NCBI GenBank assembly: GCA_019635435.1
Contig: JAHBZM010000001.1
Coordinates: 2,356,001-2,420,000 of the forward strand
Direction: 5' to 3'
DNA length: 64,000 nucleotides
Source: Ramlibacter sp.
Lineage (GTDB): Bacteria; Pseudomonadota; Gammaproteobacteria; Burkholderiales; Burkholderiaceae_C
Shown: positions 33,367-39,996 of the stretch, in pieces
Layout: each line of letters opens with the position of its first letter
Position numbering within the stretch: the first letter of the stretch is position 1
Made by a program: the position numbers and the translations under genes
Notes under the pieces: generated by a model
What the model was told of the DNA's origin: nothing
Seen by the model: the letters and a program-made list of their open reading frames with translations, nothing else
Databases searched by the model: none

Positions 33367-33959
33367 GGCGCGAGCTTTCGCCAGGTCAGCGCGCAGGCCA
33401 GGCCGCCCAGGCCCAGCAGCACCCAGGCCAGCGGTAGCCGCAGCAGCGCCACGCCCGCAAAGCACAGCACCGCCAGCGCGATGCAGGTGGGCAGCCCCAT
33501 GGGGTTGGACTTGAGCGCGCTCACCAGCTTGAGGCCCGTGGCCGTGATCAGCCCGGCCGCCACCGCGCCCATGCCGCGCAGCGCGCCGGCCACCTGCGGG
33601 CTGTCGGCAAAGTGCGCGTAGACCAGCGCCAGCGCGAGCACGATCACCAGCGGCGCCGCGAGCATGCCGGCCAGCGCCGACAGTGCGCCGCGCAGGCCGA
33701 AGTAGCGGTCGCCAATCATCATCGACAGGTTGATCACGTTGGGCCCGGGCAGGATCTGCGCCACGGCCCAGTCCTCGACGAACTCCTCGCGCGTCATCCA
33801 GCGCTTTTTCTCGACCAGCTCGCGCTGCACCACGGCCAGCACACCGCCAAAGCCCTGCAGGGCCAGCCAGGTGAAGGACCAGAACAGGTCGGCCAGTGAT
33901 TGGGGTTGGGGTCGCGACTCGGTCGCGGGCAAGGGCGGGTCGGCGGGAACAGGGCTCAT
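33363..33959 (-). CDS. Chromate transporter, ChrA N-terminal-type half
   Basis: The 198-residue partner has the other CHR signature: FGGVLAVVQRELVEKKRWMT and AQILPGPNVINLSMMIG. Family members export chromate in exchange or by proton motive force; a physiological anion role is possible. The product begins with a Pro-rich cytoplasmic stretch. It is the first gene of the two-gene operon and has a -10-like hexamer 9 bases before the ATG. Confidence 0.88.
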   Translation of the reverse strand: MSPVPADPPLPATESRPQPQSLADLFWSFTWLALQGFGGVLAVVQRELVEKKRWMTREEFVEDWAVAQILPGPNVINLSMMIGDRYFGLRGALSALAGMLAAPLVIVLALALVYAHFADSPQVAGALRGMGAVAAGLITATGLKLVSALKSNPMGLPTCIALAVLCFAGVALLRLPLAWVLLGLGGLACALTWRKLAP

Positions 33960-33968
33960 GGCCGGCCG

Positions 33969-33974
33969 ATTATC
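33969..33974 (-). promoter_or_regulatory. -10-like GATAAT before split chromate transporter
   Basis: GATAAT on the minus strand leaves 9 bases to the ATG at 33959, too few for a Shine-Dalgarno sequence and none is seen. The local CACGGGATAATC equals the rlmB promoter. Confidence 0.45.
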
Positions 33975-34007
33975 CCGTGCGCGCCGCGGCCGCGCGCGTG
34001 GCGGGTC

Positions 34008-34862
34008 TTAGCCGGCCAGCGGAAGGAAGATGTCGGTCAACAGCTCGGCCGGCGGCGTATCGCGCGGGTGGTTCAGGTATTCCTCAAACACCGGCAGATT
34101 GGCCGCCTCGTGGCCTGACTGCACCAGCCAGCGGCCGTAGAGCCACTGGTAGGCGGCGCGCATGGTGGCATAGGGCCCGCGATGCCGCAGCACCGCGCAG
34201 CGGCCGCCGCCAAGCACAAACCGTTCAAGCGGCTGCCGGGCCTGCGCGCCGGGTGGCAGCGACAGGCCCGCGCGCGAGCTGAGCTGCGATTCGGGCACGG
34301 CGAACGGGTCGTCGTCATACACCGCCATCCAGCGGGTCTCGGGCCGCACCAGCCCCTGCGCCGCCATGCGGGCATGGGCGGCCTCAAAGGCCTTGCCCAC
34401 CAGCATGTAGGAGCCGCGGTGGGCCAGCCCCGCCAACTGCACCGCGGGCACCTGCCGCAACGCCACCTCGTAGCCCACCGCCTCGGGCTGGGCCCCGGGC
34501 GCCTGGAACACCGCATGGCCGCCCTGGCGGCGGTACTGCGTCGGGCTCATGCCGTAAGCGGCGCGGAAGGCCCGGGTGAACGATTGCACGTTGGGGTAGC
34601 CGCACTGCCGCGCCAGCGGCGCCACGCCCAGCGAGGTGTTGGCCAGGTAGCCCGAGGCGCGGTGCAGCCGCAGGCGCCGCACCGTGGCGGCAATGGTCTC
34701 GCCGTACAGCGCGTGGTACACGCGGTGCCAGTGGTAGGGCGAGAGGTGGGCCACCTCGGCCAGGCGGTTCAGGTCGAGCTCGCCCGCGAGGTGGTCGTGG
34801 ATGTAGGCCGTGACGCGGGCCAGCCGCTCCTGGTAGTCCAGCCAGTCGTGTGCACGGTTCAT
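34008..34862 (-). CDS. AraC-family regulator with GyrI-like effector-binding domain
   Basis: The 284-residue protein has an N-terminal AraC DNA-binding domain (LNRLAEVAHLSPYHWHRVYH; VAPLARQCGYPNVQSFTRAFRAAYG) followed by a GyrI/BmrR-type effector-binding domain (VQLAGLAHRGSYMLVGKAFEA; YLNHPRDTPPAELLTDIFLPL), as in Rob and SoxS-like multidrug regulators. It probably senses hydrophobic small molecules. A second GyrI-like protein is encoded just upstream (9-base gap). Confidence 0.9.
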   Translation of the reverse strand: MNRAHDWLDYQERLARVTAYIHDHLAGELDLNRLAEVAHLSPYHWHRVYHALYGETIAATVRRLRLHRASGYLANTSLGVAPLARQCGYPNVQSFTRAFRAAYGMSPTQYRRQGGHAVFQAPGAQPEAVGYEVALRQVPAVQLAGLAHRGSYMLVGKAFEAAHARMAAQGLVRPETRWMAVYDDDPFAVPESQLSSRAGLSLPPGAQARQPLERFVLGGGRCAVLRHRGPYATMRAAYQWLYGRWLVQSGHEAANLPVFEEYLNHPRDTPPAELLTDIFLPLAG

Positions 34863-34870
34863 GCGCGCTG

Positions 34871-34876
34871 ATTATT
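34871..34876 (-). promoter_or_regulatory. -10-like AATAAT 8 bases before the AraC/GyrI gene
   Basis: AATAAT on the minus strand overlaps the stop codon (TAA) of the upstream GyrI-like gene and lies 8 bases before the ATG at 34862; no Shine-Dalgarno sequence is present. It could give the regulator its own leaderless transcript. Confidence 0.35.
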
Positions 34877-35336
34877 CCGCAGCGCCGGCCGGTTGCAGGC
34901 CCACCAGGATCTCGATCTGGCCATCGGCGCGGTAATGCTCGTACTCCGCAATGAAGGTCTTGTGCAGGTCGGTGCGTTGCCAGATCGCCTGCCAGGCCGC
35001 GCCCACCAGGTCCGGGCGGCCCGGCGCCACCGGGAACACGGCCCGGCGCGAGGCCGGCACCACCACGCGCACCAGGCCCTCGGGCACGGCGGCGCTGGCT
35101 GCCACGGCGGGGCCGATCACCAGCGAATACAGGCCCAGGTTGTTGCGCCCGGCGTTCTGGAAATGGGTGTAGACCGCGTACACGTCGTCCGACAGTCGGC
35201 CCGGCACGCGGGACGCCACAGCCTGCTGGCTGAAACGCGCCCAGTGCGCGGGAATGGTCTGGAAGGCGTCCTCGTTGGTGGTGCGCAGTTCGATGCCGAC
35301 CACGGTGAGGGCCTGTTCCTGCTCGATGATGTTCAT
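34872..35336 (-). CDS. GyrI-like effector-binding protein
   Basis: The 154-residue protein is a stand-alone GyrI/SoxR-effector-like domain (VVGIELRTTNEDAFQTIPAHWARF; LYSLVIGPAV; YEHYRADGQIEILVGLQP). Such proteins bind small molecules or, in GyrI, gyrase. It may feed the same signal as the AraC/GyrI regulator that follows. ATG 35336 lies after GGGGGCTCCC, with GGGAG 7 bases upstream. Confidence 0.8.
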   Translation of the reverse strand: MNIIEQEQALTVVGIELRTTNEDAFQTIPAHWARFSQQAVASRVPGRLSDDVYAVYTHFQNAGRNNLGLYSLVIGPAVAASAAVPEGLVRVVVPASRRAVFPVAPGRPDLVGAAWQAIWQRTDLHKTFIAEYEHYRADGQIEILVGLQPAGAAE

Positions 35337-35366
35337 GGGGGCTCCCGGGTGAGTGGAGCCATGAAT

Positions 35367-36314
35367 CTAAGGCGGCGCGGCGGACAATTCTTGCGCAGTT
35401 GCGGGCCGCGTGGCCAGCCACAGGCCGGCCGCAATGAGCGCCAGCGCCACCAGCGACGCGGCCTGCAGCGGCTCGCCCAGCCAGGCCCAGCCCAGCAACG
35501 CGGCCGTCACGGGGTTCAGCGCGAGGAACACCGTGACCCGCGTCGGCGACTCGTGCTTGAGCGCGTACAGCCACAGGAAATAGCCCACGCCGCTGGACAC
35601 GCCGATGAATGCCGTGACCGCCCAGGCCTGCGCGCTCAGGTGCTGGATGCGCTGGGGCCAGTGCTCGGCGAGCGCCAGCGCGGCCAGCACCACGACCGAG
35701 GCCAGCATCGCAAAGGCCGAGACCGGCACCGTGGGATAGCGCCGCAGGTAGGGCCGGTACAGCACGCTGCACAGCGCGCCCGTGGCGGCGGCCGCCAGCA
35801 CCGCGAGCTCACCCCACCAGCCGCCCGGCCCCTCGCCGGCCCGGCTGGCCGCCAGCTTGGGCGCCAGCGACAGCGCCACCCCGGCCACCGACAGCAGCAC
35901 GCCCAGCAGCAGGCGCGCGCTGGCCTGCTCGCGCCCCAGCGCGGCCGACAGCGCCAACGTGAGCAGCGGGAACAGGCTGAAGATCAGCGCCGCCTGCGCC
36001 GCGCCCAGGTGCTGCAGCCCGTAGTTGAGCAGCGCAATCAGCAGCCCGAACTGGCAGGCCCCCAATGCGGCCATGGCGAGCAGGTCGGTTGCTATGAATT
36101 TGGTAGCTAATAGTGGCCGCCCCGCCTGGACTCCAGGCCGATAGAGCCACAAAACGGCGGGCAGGAGGCAGGCCAGGCCGATGGCGTAGCGCAGCAGCGC
36201 CAGCGTGAGCGGCGGCACCTCGGCCACCACGAGGCGCGAGGCCACAATCGCCGCGCCCACCTGCACGCCGGTGGCGGCCGCGGCCCACAGCGGCAGGTGC
36301 GCGGGAGGCTTCAG
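35367..36314 (-). CDS. EamA/DMT-family transporter with repeat-derived loop
   Basis: About ten transmembrane helices in two EamA repeats (TGVQVGAAIVASRLVVAEVP ... LGAAQAALIFSLFPLLTLA; FIGVSSGVGYFLWLYALKH ... VTAALLGWAWLGEPLQ) mark a drug/metabolite transporter of ~315 residues. There is no ATG, GTG or TTG before the first helix; the best start is CTG 36314, overlapping the MarR-GNAT stop as CTGA. A GTG at 36266 would cut helix 1. Residues LYRPGVQAGRPLLATKFIAT, between helices 2 and 3, are encoded by a dispersed repeat and carry rare codons (CTA, TTA, ATA). The substrate is unknown. Confidence 0.8.
   Translation of the reverse strand: MKPPAHLPLWAAAATGVQVGAAIVASRLVVAEVPPLTLALLRYAIGLACLLPAVLWLYRPGVQAGRPLLATKFIATDLLAMAALGACQFGLLIALLNYGLQHLGAAQAALIFSLFPLLTLALSAALGREQASARLLLGVLLSVAGVALSLAPKLAASRAGEGPGGWWGELAVLAAAATGALCSVLYRPYLRRYPTVPVSAFAMLASVVVLAALALAEHWPQRIQHLSAQAWAVTAFIGVSSGVGYFLWLYALKHESPTRVTVFLALNPVTAALLGWAWLGEPLQAASLVALALIAAGLWLATRPATAQELSAAPP
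36089..36146 (+). repeat. Dispersed repeat copy inside the EamA gene
   Basis: TTGCTATGAATTTGGTAGCT starts the element and GCCTGGACTCCAGGCC lies near its end. It is inserted in frame, antisense to the EamA gene, and encodes a loop of about 20 residues. Confidence 0.75.
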
Positions 36315-37258
36315 AGCACCAGCTCCCAGGTCTCGCCCACGAGGTCCTGGCCGTAGCCGTGGTAGGGCTCGCTGTGGGTCAGCACAAAGCCGCGCTTGGT
36401 GTAAATGTCGCGCGCGGCCGTGAGGTTGCGGTTGGTCCAGAGCACCATCTTTTTGTAGCCCTTGCTGCGCGCAAAGGCCAGGCATTCGTCGGTCAGGCGC
36501 GCGCCCAGGCCCAGGCCACGCGCCTGGGCCGTGAGGATCAGCAGCCGCAACTGGGCCACGGTCTTGCTCTTGCGCACCACAAACACCGAGCCCACGCGTT
36601 CGCCGTTGATCTCGGCCACCCAGCCGCGCTCCCAGTCGGGCTGCCAGTGCTTGATCATGCTGGCCGCAATGCCCGCCACCAGGCCTTCGAAGTCGCGGTT
36701 CCAGCCGTACTCGCGCGCATAAATCTCGCCATGCTGCTGCACCACCCAGCCAAAGTCGCCGGGCTGCAGGTCGCGCAGCACGGCGGTGCGCAGTGGCGGG
36801 GACGGCGCGCTGGCCGGATCGATCAGCCGCTGCACGGTGGCCATGGCGCCCAGCAGGGCCTGCTGATCGGCTGGCGCCAGCGGCGCCAGCAGCGCAGCGG
36901 CTTCGTCGCGTGACTGCTGCTGCAGCGGCGCAAAGGCGACATGGCCGGCCTGGGTGAGCTGGAGCAGGCTTTGCCGTGCATCGGCTGGCGAGGGCACGCG
37001 GGCCAGCCAGCCCCTGGCCTCGAAGCGGCGCAGGATGCGGCTGAGGTAGCCCGCGTCCAGCGTGAGGTCGCGCGCGAGTTCGGTGGCGGTGGGCTGGTCG
37101 CGGTGCGCCAGCTCGTACAGCACGCGCACCTCGGTCAGCGAGAACTGGCTGCCCAGGTAAGGGTCCAGCACGCCGATGCGCTGGGTATAGAAGCGGTTGA
37201 AGCTGCGCACGGCCTTGACGTGGGCCGGCGCGACATCGGGGGCGGTGGTCGGGTCCAT
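36311..37258 (-). CDS. MarR-GNAT fusion protein
   Basis: The 315-residue protein joins an N-terminal MarR winged helix (FSLTEVRVLYELAHRDQPTA; LTLDAGYLSRILRRFEARGW) to a C-terminal GNAT acetyltransferase (VAEINGERVGSVFVVRK; ARGLGLGARLTDECLAFARS as the acetyl-CoA motif A; YTKRGFVLTHSE). This is a known architecture of unknown substrate. ATG 37258 was chosen over ATGs at 37267 and 37294 because a 32-base palindrome lies just upstream and would otherwise be coding. It overlaps the EamA gene by 4 bases, suggesting export and modification of the same compound. Confidence 0.88.
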   Translation of the reverse strand: MDPTTAPDVAPAHVKAVRSFNRFYTQRIGVLDPYLGSQFSLTEVRVLYELAHRDQPTATELARDLTLDAGYLSRILRRFEARGWLARVPSPADARQSLLQLTQAGHVAFAPLQQQSRDEAAALLAPLAPADQQALLGAMATVQRLIDPASAPSPPLRTAVLRDLQPGDFGWVVQQHGEIYAREYGWNRDFEGLVAGIAASMIKHWQPDWERGWVAEINGERVGSVFVVRKSKTVAQLRLLILTAQARGLGLGARLTDECLAFARSKGYKKMVLWTNRNLTAARDIYTKRGFVLTHSEPYHGYGQDLVGETWELVL

Positions 37259-37261
37259 AAA

Positions 37262-37293
37262 TGACATCGTCAAACAATTGGTTGCCGATGTCA
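37262..37293. promoter_or_regulatory. 32-base palindromic operator at the MarR-GNAT start
   Basis: The sequence TGACATCG ... CGATGTCA surrounds a CAATTG centre; 28 of 32 positions match the reverse complement. TTGACA (minus strand, 37294-37289) and a weak GACGAT 17 bases on (37271-37266) lie across it, and the ATG follows 3 bases after the palindrome. This is a strong candidate autoregulatory MarR operator over a leaderless promoter. Confidence 0.65.
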
Positions 37294-37307
37294 AGCAAAT
37301 GCCAGAG

Positions 37308-38198
37308 TCAGATCACCCGCCTGGGCGCCGCCGTGGCCACGTTGCCGCTGTTGGGGGTGCCGGTCGGCTCGATCAGCAGCAGGTGGGCTTCTTCCAGCGC
37401 GCGCGGCCGGTGCTCGATGCCGCGCGGCACCACGTACATCTGCCCGGGTGCCAGCCGCACCGTGGCGCCGCCGGGCAGGTCAATCTCCAGCCGGCCCTTG
37501 AGCACCAGGAAGAAGTCATCGGTGTCGGGGTGCGAATGCCAGTGGTAGTCGCCCTGCACCTTGACCACCATGACGTCGTGGCCGTTGTACTCGCACACGG
37601 TGCGCGGCTGCCAGTGGCCCTCAAAGGCGGCCAGCTTGCCGGCCAGGTCAATGGGCTGCACCTGCGGGCCCGCCAGCGCCAGCGCCAGCGCCAGTTCCAT
37701 GAACACGGCATGGGCCTGGTAGTGCGCCAGATCGTTGGCCTGCTGGTAGTGCTGCATGCTGTGGTCGGGGTAGCCGGCCACCTCGCGGAAGCCCGCCCGG
37801 CGGTACAGCGCGTGTGCCGCCGTGAGGAACCGCAGGCTTTCCAGCCGCACGCTCTGGTAGCCCGCGGCCCGGGCATCGGCCAGCAGGCGCTCAAGCAGTT
37901 GCCGGCCGGCGCCCCGCCCGCGGGCCTGCGGGCGGATGTACATGCGTTGCACCTCCGCCGCCGTGGTGCTCAGGCGCTGCAGGGCGCCCACCCCGATCCA
38001 GGCGCCGGCCTGGCGCACCAGGTACAGCCCGTCCACCGTGGCCAGGCTTGACGCCTGCATCGCGGCCACGTCAAAGCGCAGGCCATGGTGTTGGGCGGCG
38101 CCGGCCGCCACCCAGTCCAGGTACTCGGCGATCAGCGCCTGGGCGGCCTCGCGCCGGGGCGCGTCGTTGACGGGGACGATGTCCAGGGGGTCTTGCAT
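37308..38198 (-). CDS. GNAT acetyltransferase-cupin fusion
   Basis: In 296 residues, an N-terminal GNAT domain (MYIRPQARGRGAGRQLLERL acetyl-CoA motif; ALYRRAGFREVAGY) is joined to a C-terminal cupin (YHWHSHPDTDDFFLVLKGRL; LAPGQMYVVPRGIEHRPRA) with the His-x-His...Glu/Asp...His metal pattern. Each domain usually occurs alone. The role is unknown; a two-step tailoring of a small metabolite is a guess. It lies upstream of the MarR-GNAT operator on the same strand and is divergent from an AraC gene. Confidence 0.85.
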   Translation of the reverse strand: MQDPLDIVPVNDAPRREAAQALIAEYLDWVAAGAAQHHGLRFDVAAMQASSLATVDGLYLVRQAGAWIGVGALQRLSTTAAEVQRMYIRPQARGRGAGRQLLERLLADARAAGYQSVRLESLRFLTAAHALYRRAGFREVAGYPDHSMQHYQQANDLAHYQAHAVFMELALALALAGPQVQPIDLAGKLAAFEGHWQPRTVCEYNGHDVMVVKVQGDYHWHSHPDTDDFFLVLKGRLEIDLPGGATVRLAPGQMYVVPRGIEHRPRALEEAHLLLIEPTGTPNSGNVATAAPRRVI

Positions 38199-38257
38199 GG
38201 CTGTGGTTCGGGAAAGATGAGGCCGCCAGTCTGCTGTTGCCGCGCCCTCATGTCTTG

Positions 38258-38263
38258 TACGAT
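38258..38263 (+). promoter_or_regulatory. -10-like TACGAT 6 bases before AraC gene
   Basis: TACGAT lies 6 bases before ATG 38270, with TTGCCG 15 bases further upstream as a weak -35. No Shine-Dalgarno sequence is present; the transcript is predicted to start at the ATG. Confidence 0.4.
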
Positions 38264-38269
38264 TGATTC

Positions 38270-39121
38270 ATGCACAGCCCGCCCTCACCAGAGACCCGCG
38301 ACTGGGTCCGCTTCCAGCCCGGCGCGATCGAGGGCGTGACGCTGATGAAGGCGCATTTCACCGACCATGCCTTTGAGCGCCACAGCCACGAGACCTATGC
38401 CATCGGCGTCACGGCCTCGGGGGTGCAGACCTTTCATTGCGGCGGCAGCCTGCATGCGAGCCTGCGCGGCGACGTGATCCTGTTCAACCCCGACGAGGCA
38501 CATGACGGCCAGCGGGGCACGCAGGAGGGCTTTGGCTACGCCATGCTGTATGTGTCGCCTCAGGTCATGGCGGATTGCCGTGACAAGGCCGCGGGCACCG
38601 ACGCCGCAAGCTACTTCGCGCAACCCGTGGTGCGGGACCCCGCGCTGGGGCGGGTACTGACGCGCGCCATCGAGGCCGTGGGCCAGCGCCAGGAGTCGCT
38701 GCGCGCGCAGGAGCTCACGCGCCTGGCGCTGACCCGCCTGCTGCAGCGACACGGCGAGCAGCGGCGCACCGCGGGGGCTGCCCAGCCTGCCGGCACGGCA
38801 CGCATGCAGCGGGTGCGCGACTACCTGTGCGCCCATTTCGACCAGGACATCACGGTGGACTGGCTGGCCAGAGAAGCCGGCCTGTCGCGCGTTCACCTGA
38901 CGCGGGCCTTTGCGCAGCACTTTGGCGTGCCGCCCCACATTTACCTGAACGCGGTGCGCATCCAGCACGCGCGCGCCGCCATGCTGCGCGGTGATGCGCT
39001 GTCGGAGGTGGCGGCGGCCTGTGGCTTTGCCGACCAGAGCCATTTCAGCCGGCGCTTCAAGGGCAGCATGGGCCTGACGCCCGGCGCCTGGCTGCGCCAG
39101 ATGCGCGAGGCGCGGTCGTGA
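38270..39121 (+). CDS. AraC-family regulator with cupin-type sensor
   Basis: The 283-residue protein has an N-terminal cupin-like AraC binding domain (HAFERHSHETYAIGVTASGV; GDVILFNPDEAHDG) and a C-terminal double helix-turn-helix (WLAREAGLSRVHLTRAFAQ; VAAACGFADQSHFSRRFKG). The ligand is unknown. It overlaps the downstream beta-propeller gene by 4 bases (GTGA) and is probably its regulator or co-expressed sensor. Confidence 0.88.
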   Translation: MHSPPSPETRDWVRFQPGAIEGVTLMKAHFTDHAFERHSHETYAIGVTASGVQTFHCGGSLHASLRGDVILFNPDEAHDGQRGTQEGFGYAMLYVSPQVMADCRDKAAGTDAASYFAQPVVRDPALGRVLTRAIEAVGQRQESLRAQELTRLALTRLLQRHGEQRRTAGAAQPAGTARMQRVRDYLCAHFDQDITVDWLAREAGLSRVHLTRAFAQHFGVPPHIYLNAVRIQHARAAMLRGDALSEVAAACGFADQSHFSRRFKGSMGLTPGAWLRQMREARS

Positions 39122-39981
39122 GCAGCGCCACCGCGGGCTTGCAGCCTTTCATCCGCGGTCTGGCCTTCCCCGAGTCGCCACGCTGGCACCAGGGCGCGCT
39201 GTGGTTTTCGGACTTCTACCAGGGCCGGGTGTTCCGCGCCGCGATGGATGGCCAGCTGGACACCGTTGCCGAGGTGCCGGGCCAGCCCTCGGGCCTGGGC
39301 TGGCTGCCCGACGGCCGGCTGCTCGTGGTGTCCATGCTCGAGCGGCGCCTGCTGCGGCTGGACCCGCAAGGCCTGAGCGAGGTGGCCGACCTGTCGGCGC
39401 TGGTGCCGGCGCCGTGCAACGACATGGTGGTCAACGCGCGGGGCAACGCCTACATCGGCAACTTCGGCTTTGACCTGCCCGCGCGCGCGCCGTTTGCGCC
39501 CACGGTGCTGGTGCGGGTCACGCCGGAGGGCCGCGCCGAGGTGGTGGCGCGGGACTTGCACTTTCCCAATGGCAGCGTGTTCAGCCCCGATGGCCGCACC
39601 CTGATCGTGGCCGAGAGCTACGGCCAGCGGCTCACGGCCTTTGATGTGGCCCCCGACGGCGGCCTGGGCGGCCGCCGCGTCTGGGCGCAGCTGCAGGGCA
39701 AGGGCGTGGGGCCGGACGGCATCTGCCTCGATGCCCAGGGCGCCATCTGGCTGGCTTCACCGGTGAGCCGCGAAGTGCTGCGCGTGCGCGAGGGCGGGGA
39801 GGTGACCCACCGCATTCCGACGCCCGACCAGGCCGTGGCCTGCGCGCTGGGCGGCCCCCAGGGCCGCACGCTGTTCGTGGCCACGGGCCGCGTGATGGTC
39901 ACGCCCGCGCAGTCGCGCGAAGCGCTGAGCGGGATGATCTACACCGTGCCGGTCGAGGTGCCCGGCGCGCAGTTCCGGTAG
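39118..39981 (+). CDS. SMP-30/gluconolactonase-family protein
   Basis: The 287-residue soluble beta-propeller has family motifs FPESPRWHQGALWFSDFYQG, LPDGRLLVVSMLERRLL, NGSVFSPDGRTLIVAESYGQ and GPDGICLDAQGAIWLAS, whose Glu, Asn and Asp metal-binding residues are present. Such enzymes hydrolyse sugar or other lactones. It starts at GTG 39118 within the preceding gene's stop and ends 15 bases before convergent fadB. Confidence 0.87.
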   Translation: MSSATAGLQPFIRGLAFPESPRWHQGALWFSDFYQGRVFRAAMDGQLDTVAEVPGQPSGLGWLPDGRLLVVSMLERRLLRLDPQGLSEVADLSALVPAPCNDMVVNARGNAYIGNFGFDLPARAPFAPTVLVRVTPEGRAEVVARDLHFPNGSVFSPDGRTLIVAESYGQRLTAFDVAPDGGLGGRRVWAQLQGKGVGPDGICLDAQGAIWLASPVSREVLRVREGGEVTHRIPTPDQAVACALGGPQGRTLFVATGRVMVTPAQSREALSGMIYTVPVEVPGAQFR

Positions 39982-39996
39982 CCTGCCAGCGGGCGT

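Noticed and set aside
34384..35772. A 462-codon minus-strand frame spanning the AraC/GyrI, GyrI-like and EamA genes
   Set aside because: Other frames on the same strand encode recognised families with sensible starts; this frame is their shifted shadow.
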